Shown here in pieces: positions 1 through 7,409 of a stretch of 64,000 nucleotides of DNA (its first letter is position 1; each line of letters starts with the position of its first letter). Under the pieces are notes generated by a model that saw only the letters and a program-made list of their open reading frames with translations, was not told where the DNA came from and searched no databases. Position numbers and translations under genes: made by a program. The DNA is from Methylobacterium radiotolerans JCM 2831 (GTDB lineage: Bacteria; Pseudomonadota; Alphaproteobacteria; Rhizobiales; Beijerinckiaceae), in contig NC_010505.1 in the NCBI RefSeq assembly GCF_000019725.1, positions 2,917,001-2,981,000 of the forward strand. The letters are read 5' to 3'.

Positions 1-2995
1 GCAGGAACAGCAGCGTCAGGAAGGTCGCCGCCAGGATCCCGCCGATCATCGCGAAGGCCATCGGCCCCCAGAACACCTCGCGGGCGATCGGGATCAGGCC
101 CAGGCTCGCCGCCGCGGCGGTCAGGAGGATCGGCCGCATGCGGTGGTGCGTCGCCTCGAACACCGCCTCCCAGGGCGCCATCCCCTCGTCCCGGAACTCC
201 TCGATCTGGCTCACCAGGATCACCGCGTTGCGGATGATGATCCCGATGAGCGCCAGGATGCCCAGGATGGCGACGAAGCCCATCGGCTTGTCGAACAGGA
301 GCAGCGCCGGCACGACGCCGATCAGGCCGAGCGGCGCGACCGTGAAGACGAGGAGCATCCTTCCGAAGCTCTGGAGCTGCATCATCAGCAGGAACGCCAT
401 GGCGAGCAGCATGACCGGGACTACGGCGGCGATCGGCCCCTGGCCCTTGGCGGATTCCTCGACGGCGCCGCCGGTCTGGACCGTGTATCCCTCCGGGAGC
501 GCCTTGATGAAGGCGTCGATGCCGGGCTGCAGGGCGGCCACGATGGTGGCCGGCTGGGTCGCGTCGTGGATCGTGGCGCGCACCGTCACGGTCGGCAGGC
601 GGTCGCGGCGCCAGACGATCGGCTGCTCGAGATCGTAGCCGATCCGCGCGAAGGCGAGCACGGGCACCACCGTGCCGTTCGCGAGACCGACCTGCAGCGA
701 TTGCAGCGTGTCCAGGGAGGACCGCTCGGCCGCGCGGGCGCGGCCGACGACGTTGACCAGGTAGATCGAGTCGCGGACCTGCGTGATCGCCTGCCCGCCC
801 TCGATCCCGTTCAGGATGCCGGCGACGTCCTGGCTGGTGACGCCGAGCTGGCGCGCCTTGTCCTGGAGGATCTCGACCCGCAGGACCTTGCCGGGCTCGT
901 TCCAGTCGAAGGTCGGCACGTCGAGGCGCTTGTCGGCCGCGACCACGTTGGCGAGGTCGAGCGAGAGGCGACGCACCGTCTCCATGTTCGGGCCGCTGAG
1001 ACGGTACTGCACCGGCCGGCCGACGGGCGGTCCGAGGCTGAGGGGCTGCACCAGCACGTCGGTGCCGACGAAGTCGCGCAGGCCGATGGTCTGGAGGCGC
1101 GCCATCACGCGGTCCCGCACCTCCAGCGACTTCGTGACGATGACGATCTGCCCGAAGAACGCGTTCGCGAGCTGCTGGTCGAGGGGAAGGTAGAAGCGCA
1201 CCGCGCCCTCACCGACGTAGGACGACCAGCTCGTCACGTCCGGGTCGCCCTTCAGGTTCGCCTCGAACCGGTCCATCTGCGCCCGGGTCTCGGCGATGGT
1301 GGCGTTCTGCGGCAGGGTCAGGTCGACCAGCACCTCGGACCGGTCCGAGGACGGGAAGAACTGCTGCTGCACGTGGCCCATCCCGACGATGGCCGCCGCC
1401 ATCAGCCCGAGGCAGACCACCACCGTCGTCCAGTGCCAGCGCATGGCGATCCGGAGCGCCCGGACGAACAGGCGGGTGAAGATGCCCTGCTTCTCGGTGT
1501 GGTGCTTCATGGTCTTCGGCAGGAGCGTCACGCCGACGAGCGGCGCGAACAGGACCGCCACGACCCAGGAGACGAGCAGCGCGGCCGCGATCACCACGAA
1601 CAGCGAGTAGGTGTACTCGCCGGCGCCGGAGCCGTTGAAGCCGATCGGCAGGAAGCCCGCCACGGTGACGAGGGTCCCGGTGAGCATGGGGAATGCCGTC
1701 GACGTGTAGGCGAAGGTGGCGGCCTTCCGGAGCGTGTCGCCGCGCTCCAGGCGGGCCACCATCATCTCGACGGTGATCATGGCGTCGTCGACCAGGAGGC
1801 CCAGCGCGATGATCAGCGCGCCGAGGGAGATGCGCTGCAGGGTGACGTCCATGATCTGCATGACCACGAACACGATGGCGAGCACGAGCGGGATCGACAC
1901 CGAGACGACGAGGCCGGCGCGGACGCCGAGGCTCACGAAGCTCACCGCCAGCACGATGATCACGGCCTCGACCAGGGCCTCAGTGAAGCCGCCGACCGCG
2001 TGCTCGACCTGCTTGGGCTGGTCCGACACGAGGTGGACGCCGACGCCCACCGGCAGCGTCGACTCGATCCGCCGCATGCGCTCCTTCAGCGCCTCGCCGA
2101 AATGCAGCAGGTTGGCGCCCGGACGCATCGCGATGGCGAGGCCGATCGCGGGCTTGCCGTCCACCCGGAACAGCGGTGCGGGCGGGTCCTCGTAGCCGCG
2201 GCTGATCTCGGCGATGTCGGCGAGGCGGAAGAAGCGGTCATTGACCCGCAGGTTGAAATCCTGGAGCGAGGCCTCGGAGGCGAAGGAACCGCTGACCCGC
2301 AGCGAGATGCGCTCCGGCCCGGCCTGGACGACGCCCGAGGCCGAAACCGCGTTCTGCGCCTGCAGGGCCTTGATCAGGGCCTGGAAATCGATGCCGTAGC
2401 CGGCCAGTTTCCGGGTGGAGAAGTCGAGGTAGATCGTCTCGTCCTGCGTGCCGATCAGCTGGGTCTTGCCGATGTTGGGTACCCGCAGGACCTCGGTGCG
2501 GATGCCCTCGACGTAGTCGCGCAACTGCCGGTGCGTCAGGCCGTCGGCCGTGAAGGCGTAGATGTTGCCGTAGACGTCGCCGAACTCGTCGTTGAAGAAC
2601 GGGCCCTGGACGCCCTCCGGGAACTGGCCCTTGATGTCGCCGAGCCGCTTGCGCACTTGGTAGAAGGCCGGCTGGATCTCGTTCTTCTTGAGGGTGTCGC
2701 GGAACTGGACGAACACCGTCGACGATCCGGGGGTCGTGTAGCTGCGGACGTAGTCGAGACCGTTGAGCTGCTGGAGCTCCTTCTCGACCCGGTCGGTGAC
2801 CTGATCGAGGGTGTCCTTGATGGTCGCGCCCGGCCACGTGGTCTGCACCACCATGGTCTTGATGGTGAAGGGCGGATCCTCCTCGCGGCCGAGGCGGGTA
2901 TAGGCCATCAGGCCCGCGACCAGCGAGACCAGCATCAGGAACCAGACGAACGAGCGGTGCTCGAGCGCCCAGTCGGAAAGGTTGAAGTCCTTCAC
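1..2995 (-). CDS. RND efflux pump inner-membrane permease (AcrB/MexF type), 3' end cut by window
   Basis: Proton-driven resistance-nodulation-division transporter of the inner membrane, partner of the two adaptor lipoproteins encoded just upstream. The 998 codons present begin with GTG at 2995 and read KDFNLSDWALEHRSFVWFLM, the first transmembrane helix typical of the family. TM4 carries LGLLVDDAMITVEMM, with the paired aspartates of the proton relay. The last residues in the window (VFWGPMAFAMIGGILAATFL) are the TM11-12 region, so only about 30 residues are missing from a usual 1030. It starts 23 bp after the adaptor stop codon and is probably co-transcribed with it. The substrate cannot be read from sequence. 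The start is GTG; no in-frame ATG lies closer to the family N-terminus. Confidence 0.93.
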   Translation of the reverse strand, partial: MKDFNLSDWALEHRSFVWFLMLVSLVAGLMAYTRLGREEDPPFTIKTMVVQTTWPGATIKDTLDQVTDRVEKELQQLNGLDYVRSYTTPGSSTVFVQFRDTLKKNEIQPAFYQVRKRLGDIKGQFPEGVQGPFFNDEFGDVYGNIYAFTADGLTHRQLRDYVEGIRTEVLRVPNIGKTQLIGTQDETIYLDFSTRKLAGYGIDFQALIKALQAQNAVSASGVVQAGPERISLRVSGSFASEASLQDFNLRVNDRFFRLADIAEISRGYEDPPAPLFRVDGKPAIGLAIAMRPGANLLHFGEALKERMRRIESTLPVGVGVHLVSDQPKQVEHAVGGFTEALVEAVIIVLAVSFVSLGVRAGLVVSVSIPLVLAIVFVVMQIMDVTLQRISLGALIIALGLLVDDAMITVEMMVARLERGDTLRKAATFAYTSTAFPMLTGTLVTVAGFLPIGFNGSGAGEYTYSLFVVIAAALLVSWVVAVLFAPLVGVTLLPKTMKHHTEKQGIFTRLFVRALRIAMRWHWTTVVVCLGLMAAAIVGMGHVQQQFFPSSDRSEVLVDLTLPQNATIAETRAQMDRFEANLKGDPDVTSWSSYVGEGAVRFYLPLDQQLANAFFGQIVIVTKSLEVRDRVMARLQTIGLRDFVGTDVLVQPLSLGPPVGRPVQYRLSGPNMETVRRLSLDLANVVAADKRLDVPTFDWNEPGKVLRVEILQDKARQLGVTSQDVAGILNGIEGGQAITQVRDSIYLVNVVGRARAAERSSLDTLQSLQVGLANGTVVPVLAFARIGYDLEQPIVWRRDRLPTVTVRATIHDATQPATIVAALQPGIDAFIKALPEGYTVQTGGAVEESAKGQGPIAAVVPVMLLAMAFLLMMQLQSFGRMLLVFTVAPLGLIGVVPALLLFDKPMGFVAILGILALIGIIIRNAVILVSQIEEFRDEGMAPWEAVFEATHHRMRPILLTAAAASLGLIPIAREVFWGPMAFAMIGGILAATFLTLLFL

Positions 2996-3017
2996 GCGAA
3001 AACCCCGTGCGGCCGGA

Positions 3018-4112
3018 TCAGACGGCGCCGTCGGTCAGGCGCACGGCCTGGCCTTCCTTGAGGACGTGGACGCCGGCCACGACGACGCGCTCGCCGGCCT
3101 TCAGACCGTCGACGACCGCGACGCGGCCGTCGTCCGCGTTGTCCCGCGCCGCGGCCACGGTGACGTCGCGGCGCGACACCGACTTCCCGTCGGGCGACAC
3201 GACCCAGACCGAGTGGCGGGCGCCGTCCTCGAGCAGCGCCGAGGCGGGCAGCCGTACGGTGGGCGGGACCTTGCGCATGAGCGACACGTTGATGGTCGCG
3301 CCGAGCCGGAAGGCCGGGCCGGGATCGTCCAGGGTGATCCGGATGCGCTTGGACCGCGTCCCCGACTCGGCGAGCGGCGCGATCTCGCGGACGCGCCCGC
3401 GCGCCGTCAGCTCCGGCGCGCTCTGGAGCGCGACGGTGAAGACGCCGTCCGCCGGCAGGGCCCCGGCATGGGCTTCGGGAATGTCGACCACGGCCTCGCG
3501 GACGTCCGGCCGCGCCACGGTCACGACACCCTGGCCGGCGCTGAGCACCTGGCCGACCTCGGCGAGGCGCTGGGTCACGACGCCGTCGAACTCGGCCTTC
3601 AGCTCGGTGTAGCCCATCTGGTCGCGGGCCTTCTGGAGGCTCGCCATCGCCTGATCCACCCGGGCCCGGGCGGTCTCGCGCTTGGCGACCGCCTGGTCGA
3701 GGGTCGCCTGGGAAACGGCGTTGCCGGACATCAGGCGCCGGGTCCGCGCCTCCGCGGCCTCGGCATTCTCGGCCTGCGCCTTCGCGTCGGCGAGGTCGGC
3801 CTCGGCGCGGGTCAGGTCGAAGCGGGTCACGATGGTGTCGAGAGCGGCGAGGCGCTGGCCCCGGGTGACGAGGTCGCCGACCGTGACGTCCCGAGCCACC
3901 ATGCGGCCGGGAATCTGGAAGCCGAGCTGCGCCTGGTAGCGCGGCTCGATCGTGCCGGCGAACGGCCCGAACGTGATGCTGTCCTTCGGCGCGACCACCT
4001 GCGTCAGCACCGGACGGACGGCAGCGGCCTCGCCGCCCTCCTCGCCGTGACCGTTGCAGCCGGCAAGCGCCGCCGTGACGAGTCCGAGTGCGAGATACGC
4101 GCGCGTCTTCAT
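3018..4112 (-). CDS. HlyD-family periplasmic adaptor (membrane fusion) lipoprotein, second copy
   Basis: Periplasmic adaptor subunit of a tripartite RND pump, 364 aa. Residues 1-18 are a lipoprotein signal with the lipobox LAGC, so the mature protein should be lipid-anchored. The barrel-sandwich region (VAPKDSITFGPFAGTIEPRY), an alpha-hairpin rich in Ala, Arg and Glu, and the second lipoyl half (YTELKAEFDGVVTQRLAEVG) follow in the normal order. The C-terminus has the typical GERVVVAGVHVLKEGQAV. ATG at 4112 overlaps the stop of the preceding adaptor gene by 4 bp (ATGA). It is clearly similar to its neighbour, so the pair looks like an old duplication. The longer open frame upstream runs through the neighbouring gene in a different phase and is not real. 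Confidence 0.93.
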   Translation of the reverse strand: MKTRAYLALGLVTAALAGCNGHGEEGGEAAAVRPVLTQVVAPKDSITFGPFAGTIEPRYQAQLGFQIPGRMVARDVTVGDLVTRGQRLAALDTIVTRFDLTRAEADLADAKAQAENAEAAEARTRRLMSGNAVSQATLDQAVAKRETARARVDQAMASLQKARDQMGYTELKAEFDGVVTQRLAEVGQVLSAGQGVVTVARPDVREAVVDIPEAHAGALPADGVFTVALQSAPELTARGRVREIAPLAESGTRSKRIRITLDDPGPAFRLGATINVSLMRKVPPTVRLPASALLEDGARHSVWVVSPDGKSVSRRDVTVAAARDNADDGRVAVVDGLKAGERVVVAGVHVLKEGQAVRLTDGAV

Positions 4113-5212
4113 GGGCGGTCTCCGATCTCGGCGGCCGCGACGGTCTGGCCGGGGCGCAGGAACTGGATGCCGGCGACGACCACGCGCTCGCCCGGCTCGA
4201 CGCCGCGCTTCAGCGCGATGATGTCGGGCCCGAAGCGGTCGATCTCCACCGCGCGCACCGAGACGGTCCTGCGGTCCGGATCGTAGATCCACACCGAGGG
4301 CCGCCCGTCGTAGCGGTACAGTGCCGACCAGGGCAGGACGACCGCTTCGTGCGGCGCGAAGCGGCCGCGGCCGACGACGACGGCGCCGAGCCCCATGGCG
4401 GCGGGCGTCGCCTTCAGACCGATCTTGACCCGCACCGTGCCGCTCGCGGCGTCCACCGTGGGCGAGATCTCCCGCACGGTCCCGACCGCGGTGACGGACG
4501 GGTCCGACTGGAGGGCCACCGCGATGGTGTCGCTGGCCGGCGGCTGGGCCAGCAGCGATTCGTAGACGTTGAAGACCGCGTCGCGGGGCCCGTCCTGCGC
4601 CACGACCAGCACGGTCTGGCCCGCCTGGACGACTTGGCCGACCTCGAAGCTGCGGCTCGTCACCACGCCGGACACCCCCGCGCGCAGCTCCGTGTACGAG
4701 AACTGCTCCTGCGCGGTCCCCAGCGCCGCCTTGGCCGAGTCGACCGCCGCCTGGGTCGTGCGCAGCTCCTGCTCGGCGTTGTCGTAGGTCGAGCGGGTGG
4801 TGAAGCCGCCGGCGAGGAGCTGCTTCTGACGCTCGTAGGACATCTTGGCCTGTGTCAGCAGCGCCTCGGCCGAAGCGAGGGCGGCCTTGGCGTTGTCGAG
4901 ATTGGCCTGCTGCGTCAGGGGTTCGAGGACGGCGAGGACCTGATTGGCGGCGACGTGGTCGCCGACCTCGACGCGCCGCTCGGCGACCTTTCCGTTCGTC
5001 CGGAACGACACGTTCACCTGCGCCTGGGCCTGGATGTCGCCGGTCACCACGACGTCGAGCGCCAGCGGCGTCCGGTGCGCCTGCACCACCCGCACCCGGG
5101 CCAGAGCCGGATCGAAGGCCGTTTCCGGCTCGGCTCGGGCGCACCCGATCGAAGCGAGCGCGGTTAACACCAGCAGAACGGATGTCGATGGAAGGAAGGC
5201 GATGCGGTTCAT
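4109..5212 (-). CDS. HlyD-family periplasmic adaptor lipoprotein, first copy
   Basis: First gene of the pump operon, 367 aa. The chosen ATG at 5212 gives MNRIAFLPSTS followed by a hydrophobic stretch ending in the lipobox SIGC; starting 20 codons earlier would bury this signal. The adaptor fold is visible: the first beta-barrel strand around TPLALDVVVTGDIQAQAQVN, a long helical hairpin around residues 90-160, the lipoyl half YTELRAGVSGVVTSRSFEVG, and the distal GERVVVAGIQFLRPGQTV. It should connect the RND permease to an outer-membrane TolC-like protein, which is not encoded here. The gene is divergent from the TetR gene across a 94-bp gap that holds a palindrome, so repression by that TetR is likely. 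Confidence 0.92.
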   Translation of the reverse strand: MNRIAFLPSTSVLLVLTALASIGCARAEPETAFDPALARVRVVQAHRTPLALDVVVTGDIQAQAQVNVSFRTNGKVAERRVEVGDHVAANQVLAVLEPLTQQANLDNAKAALASAEALLTQAKMSYERQKQLLAGGFTTRSTYDNAEQELRTTQAAVDSAKAALGTAQEQFSYTELRAGVSGVVTSRSFEVGQVVQAGQTVLVVAQDGPRDAVFNVYESLLAQPPASDTIAVALQSDPSVTAVGTVREISPTVDAASGTVRVKIGLKATPAAMGLGAVVVGRGRFAPHEAVVLPWSALYRYDGRPSVWIYDPDRRTVSVRAVEIDRFGPDIIALKRGVEPGERVVVAGIQFLRPGQTVAAAEIGDRP

Positions 5213-5277
5213 GCGATCGACTGCGTCGGCGCGATTCGTGCGAATTGCGTGGCGCGTTCCTACGCCATCCATTACAT

Positions 5278-5291
5278 ACCGTCCAGACGGT
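5278..5291. promoter_or_regulatory. Inverted repeat, probable TetR operator
   Basis: ACCGTC-CA-GACGGT is a perfect 6-bp inverted repeat with a 2-bp centre. It lies in the divergent intergenic region, 66 bp from the adaptor start and 18 bp before the tetR start. Position, size and symmetry are those of a TetR-family operator that would control both the pump operon and the regulator itself. Inference from position only. Confidence 0.6.
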
Positions 5292-5309
5292 CTTTAGTGC
5301 AGGCTTGTG

Positions 5310-5873
5310 ATGCAGGTGAAGCGACAGCGACTGGCGGCGCGGCCCGAGATCATCCTGGAGGCGGCCGCGGCCGTTCTCCTGAAAGGAGGCGTGCGCGGGC
5401 TGACGATCGACGCGGTCGCGGTCGAGGCCGGGCTGAGCAAAGGCGGGGTTCTGCACCATTACGCGTCCAAGGACGCGCTGGTGGCGGCGCTGGTCGCCCG
5501 CAAGCTCGCGGACGTGCGCGCGGAGATCGATGCCTGCGCGCGGGAGATCCCGGCCGGCCCGTCGCAACTGCCCAGGGCGATGGTGGCCCATATCCGCGGG
5601 CACTATTGCGAGGATAACGAAGCCGCGCGCGCGCTCCTCCTGGCATCGATGGAATCGCCGGAAGCGCAGAAGGACTTTCAGGCTTTCGTCGCGGATCAGC
5701 TGGACCAGCTCGGACGGATCGAGGGCGCGCCCCCGGGCGAAGGCTCGGTCCTGTACTTCGCCATCCTGGGCCTGTTCATGAGCCGGGCGCTGGGCTTCCA
5801 GCAACTCGACGAGGACACCCTGGCGCCGATGCTCGACGCGCTCGACCGCATCGCCGGGCGAGCGGGCGGCTAG
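5310..5873 (+). CDS. TetR-family transcriptional regulator
   Basis: Likely repressor of the divergent RND pump, 187 aa from ATG 5310; a GTG one codon earlier is an alternative. The N-terminal helix-turn-helix spans about residues 10-55: IILEAAAAVLLKGGVRGLTI, then VEAGLSKGGVLHHYASKDAL, the classical recognition-helix block. The C-terminal part (TetR_C type) has the stretch YFAILGLFMSRALGFQQLDE seen in regulators of efflux genes. The gene is convergent with the kinase gene to its right and shares a hairpin with it. The inducer is unknown. Confidence 0.92.
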   Translation: MQVKRQRLAARPEIILEAAAAVLLKGGVRGLTIDAVAVEAGLSKGGVLHHYASKDALVAALVARKLADVRAEIDACAREIPAGPSQLPRAMVAHIRGHYCEDNEAARALLLASMESPEAQKDFQAFVADQLDQLGRIEGAPPGEGSVLYFAILGLFMSRALGFQQLDEDTLAPMLDALDRIAGRAGG

Positions 5874-5897
5874 AGCCCGACGCTCATCCTCGGGCTC
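5873..5897. terminator. Bidirectional hairpin between convergent genes
   Basis: GAGCCCGA and TCGGGCTC form a perfect 8-bp stem around a 9-nt loop. The stem begins at the last base of the tetR stop codon and ends inside the stop codon of the converging kinase gene, so one hairpin serves both strands. There is no clear T tract. Confidence 0.5.
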
Positions 5898-6960
5898 AGG
5901 CTTGGAACGCCAGGATCGCCCGGGTGCCGGGACGGCCGGGGGCGTACGAGAGGGCCGAGCGCAGGTTCGACGCCATGGCGCGCACGATGCGCGACCCGAG
6001 CCCGGTGCCGCGGATCTCGCCCTCCCCGGTCCAGCCGATGCCGTCGTCCTCGACGGCGAGCAGCACGGTGTCGGCGGCGTCCCGCTCGACCGCCACGCGG
6101 ATCTCGCCCGAGGTGCCGACCGGGTAGGCGTACTTGTAAGCGTTGGTGACGAGCTCGGTCACGACCACGCCGACCGAGACAGCCTTGTCGGTCGAGAGCC
6201 GCACCGGCTCGGCCCGGAGGCGGATCGCGTGGTCCCGCCCGCTCGCCCGCATGGCGGCCTGCAATTCCTCGACGAGGCTCTGCAGGTAGGCGTCGAGCTC
6301 GACGGACTCGACGTCGTCCGAGGTGTAGAGGCGCCGGTGGATGCCGGCGATCGCCGAGATCCGGGCCTGCATCTCGTCGAGCGCCGCCTTGGCGGCCGGA
6401 TCCGTGACGGCGTTGCGCTGCATGTGCGCCAGGGCGGCGACGAGGGCCAGGGAGTTGGCCACGCGGTGATTGACCTCGCGCAGCAGCAGCTCGGCGCGGT
6501 CGCGCGCCTCGCGCATCTCGGCCTCGGCCCGCTCCTTGTCGCGCCGCAGGCTCTCCTGCCGGAGGGCGGTGGCGACGGCCTCGCCGAGCAGCTCCCGGAA
6601 CTGCCCCTGGACGTCCTTCCAGACGTAGTCCACCGCCCCCGCCTTCAGGGCCGCCACGGCGACGCGGCTGTCCTCGGAACCGGTCACGTAGATGACCGGC
6701 GGCGCCTCGGGCAGCGCGCGGATCTCCGGCAGCAGGTCGAGGCCCGTCTGCCCGGGCATGTGGTGGTCGAGGGCGACGGCGTCGATCCCGCCCTGCGCCA
6801 GTCGCGCCAGCCCCGCGGCACCGTCGGGACAGAGCTCGACGGCGTAGCCGCGCGCCTCCAGGGCGCGCCGGACCAGGCGGCCGAGGCCGGGATCGTCGTC
6901 GATGTAGAGGATGCGTGCCGCCGCAGCGGTGCCGCCCACGCTGGCACGCCCGGCACTCAT
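5896..6960 (-). CDS. Receiver-HWE/HisKA_2 sensor histidine kinase
   Basis: Cytoplasmic hybrid protein of 354 aa, last gene of a three-gene signalling operon. Residues 15-130 are a receiver domain with the acidic cluster DDD 21-23, phospho-acceptor Asp65 (ALDHHMPG) and Lys115. Residues 150-350 are a HisKA_2/HWE kinase: LLLREVNHRVANSLALVAAL carries phospho-acceptor His165, and the ATPase has VVTELVTNAYKYAYP (N box), DDGIGW and GTGLGSRIV. Such proteins accept phosphate at the receiver and adjust their own kinase output. The ATG at 6960 overlaps the stop of the upstream receiver gene by 4 bp. There is no membrane segment, so input probably comes from its operon partners. Confidence 0.9.
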   Translation of the reverse strand: MSAGRASVGGTAAAARILYIDDDPGLGRLVRRALEARGYAVELCPDGAAGLARLAQGGIDAVALDHHMPGQTGLDLLPEIRALPEAPPVIYVTGSEDSRVAVAALKAGAVDYVWKDVQGQFRELLGEAVATALRQESLRRDKERAEAEMREARDRAELLLREVNHRVANSLALVAALAHMQRNAVTDPAAKAALDEMQARISAIAGIHRRLYTSDDVESVELDAYLQSLVEELQAAMRASGRDHAIRLRAEPVRLSTDKAVSVGVVVTELVTNAYKYAYPVGTSGEIRVAVERDAADTVLLAVEDDGIGWTGEGEIRGTGLGSRIVRAMASNLRSALSYAPGRPGTRAILAFQA

Positions 6961-7409
6961 GGGTTCTGCGGAACCTGCATGACCGAGAAGAACAGCCCGA
7001 GCTGGCGGATCGCGTTCGCGAAGCCGTCGTAGCTCACCGGCTTGGTGATGTAGACGTTGGCCCCGAGATCGTAGCAGCGCTGGATCTCGCGGCTGTCGTC
7101 CGTCGTGGTCAGCACCACCACCGGTGACCGCCGCGTGTGCGGGTTCGCCTTGACCTTCTCGAGGATGTCGAGGCCGGTCATGTCCGGCAGGTTGAGATCG
7201 AGCAGGATCAGCAGGTGACGTCGGGCGCTCGCCTCGCCGGAGCCGTCCGCGCCGAGCAGATAGTCCAGCGCCGACGTGCCGTTCCGGAACTGCACGATGT
7301 CGTTGTTGACGCCGGCGCGGCGAATGTTCCGCTCGATCAGGCGCGCATGTCCCTCGTCATCCTCGATCATCACGATGCTGACGGGGTGCACGGGCGGCTC
7401 CACGCTCAT
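6957..7409 (-). CDS. Single-domain response regulator (receiver only)
   Basis: A 150-aa stand-alone receiver domain. The acidic pair EDD 16-18, phospho-acceptor Asp71 in LLDLNLPD, the threonine run VLTTTDD near residue 101 and Lys123 in YITKPVS are all in place. The SILLDLNLPDMTGLDILEKVK pattern and C-terminal YDLGANVYITKPV are those of the Rcp1/phytochrome-associated receivers. With no output domain it must pass phosphate on or bind a partner; the operon partners are a sensor kinase before it and a receiver-kinase after it, each with a 4-bp overlap. It is most likely the shuttle between the two. Confidence 0.93.
   Translation of the reverse strand: MSVEPPVHPVSIVMIEDDEGHARLIERNIRRAGVNNDIVQFRNGTSALDYLLGADGSGEASARRHLLILLDLNLPDMTGLDILEKVKANPHTRRSPVVVLTTTDDSREIQRCYDLGANVYITKPVSYDGFANAIRQLGLFFSVMQVPQNP

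Noticed and set aside
143..3061. 972-codon open frame on the plus strand opposite the RND permease gene
   Set aside because: Composition is His/Asp/Arg/Glu-rich without any domain; it is the mirror of a clear AcrB-type protein on the minus strand in high-GC DNA.
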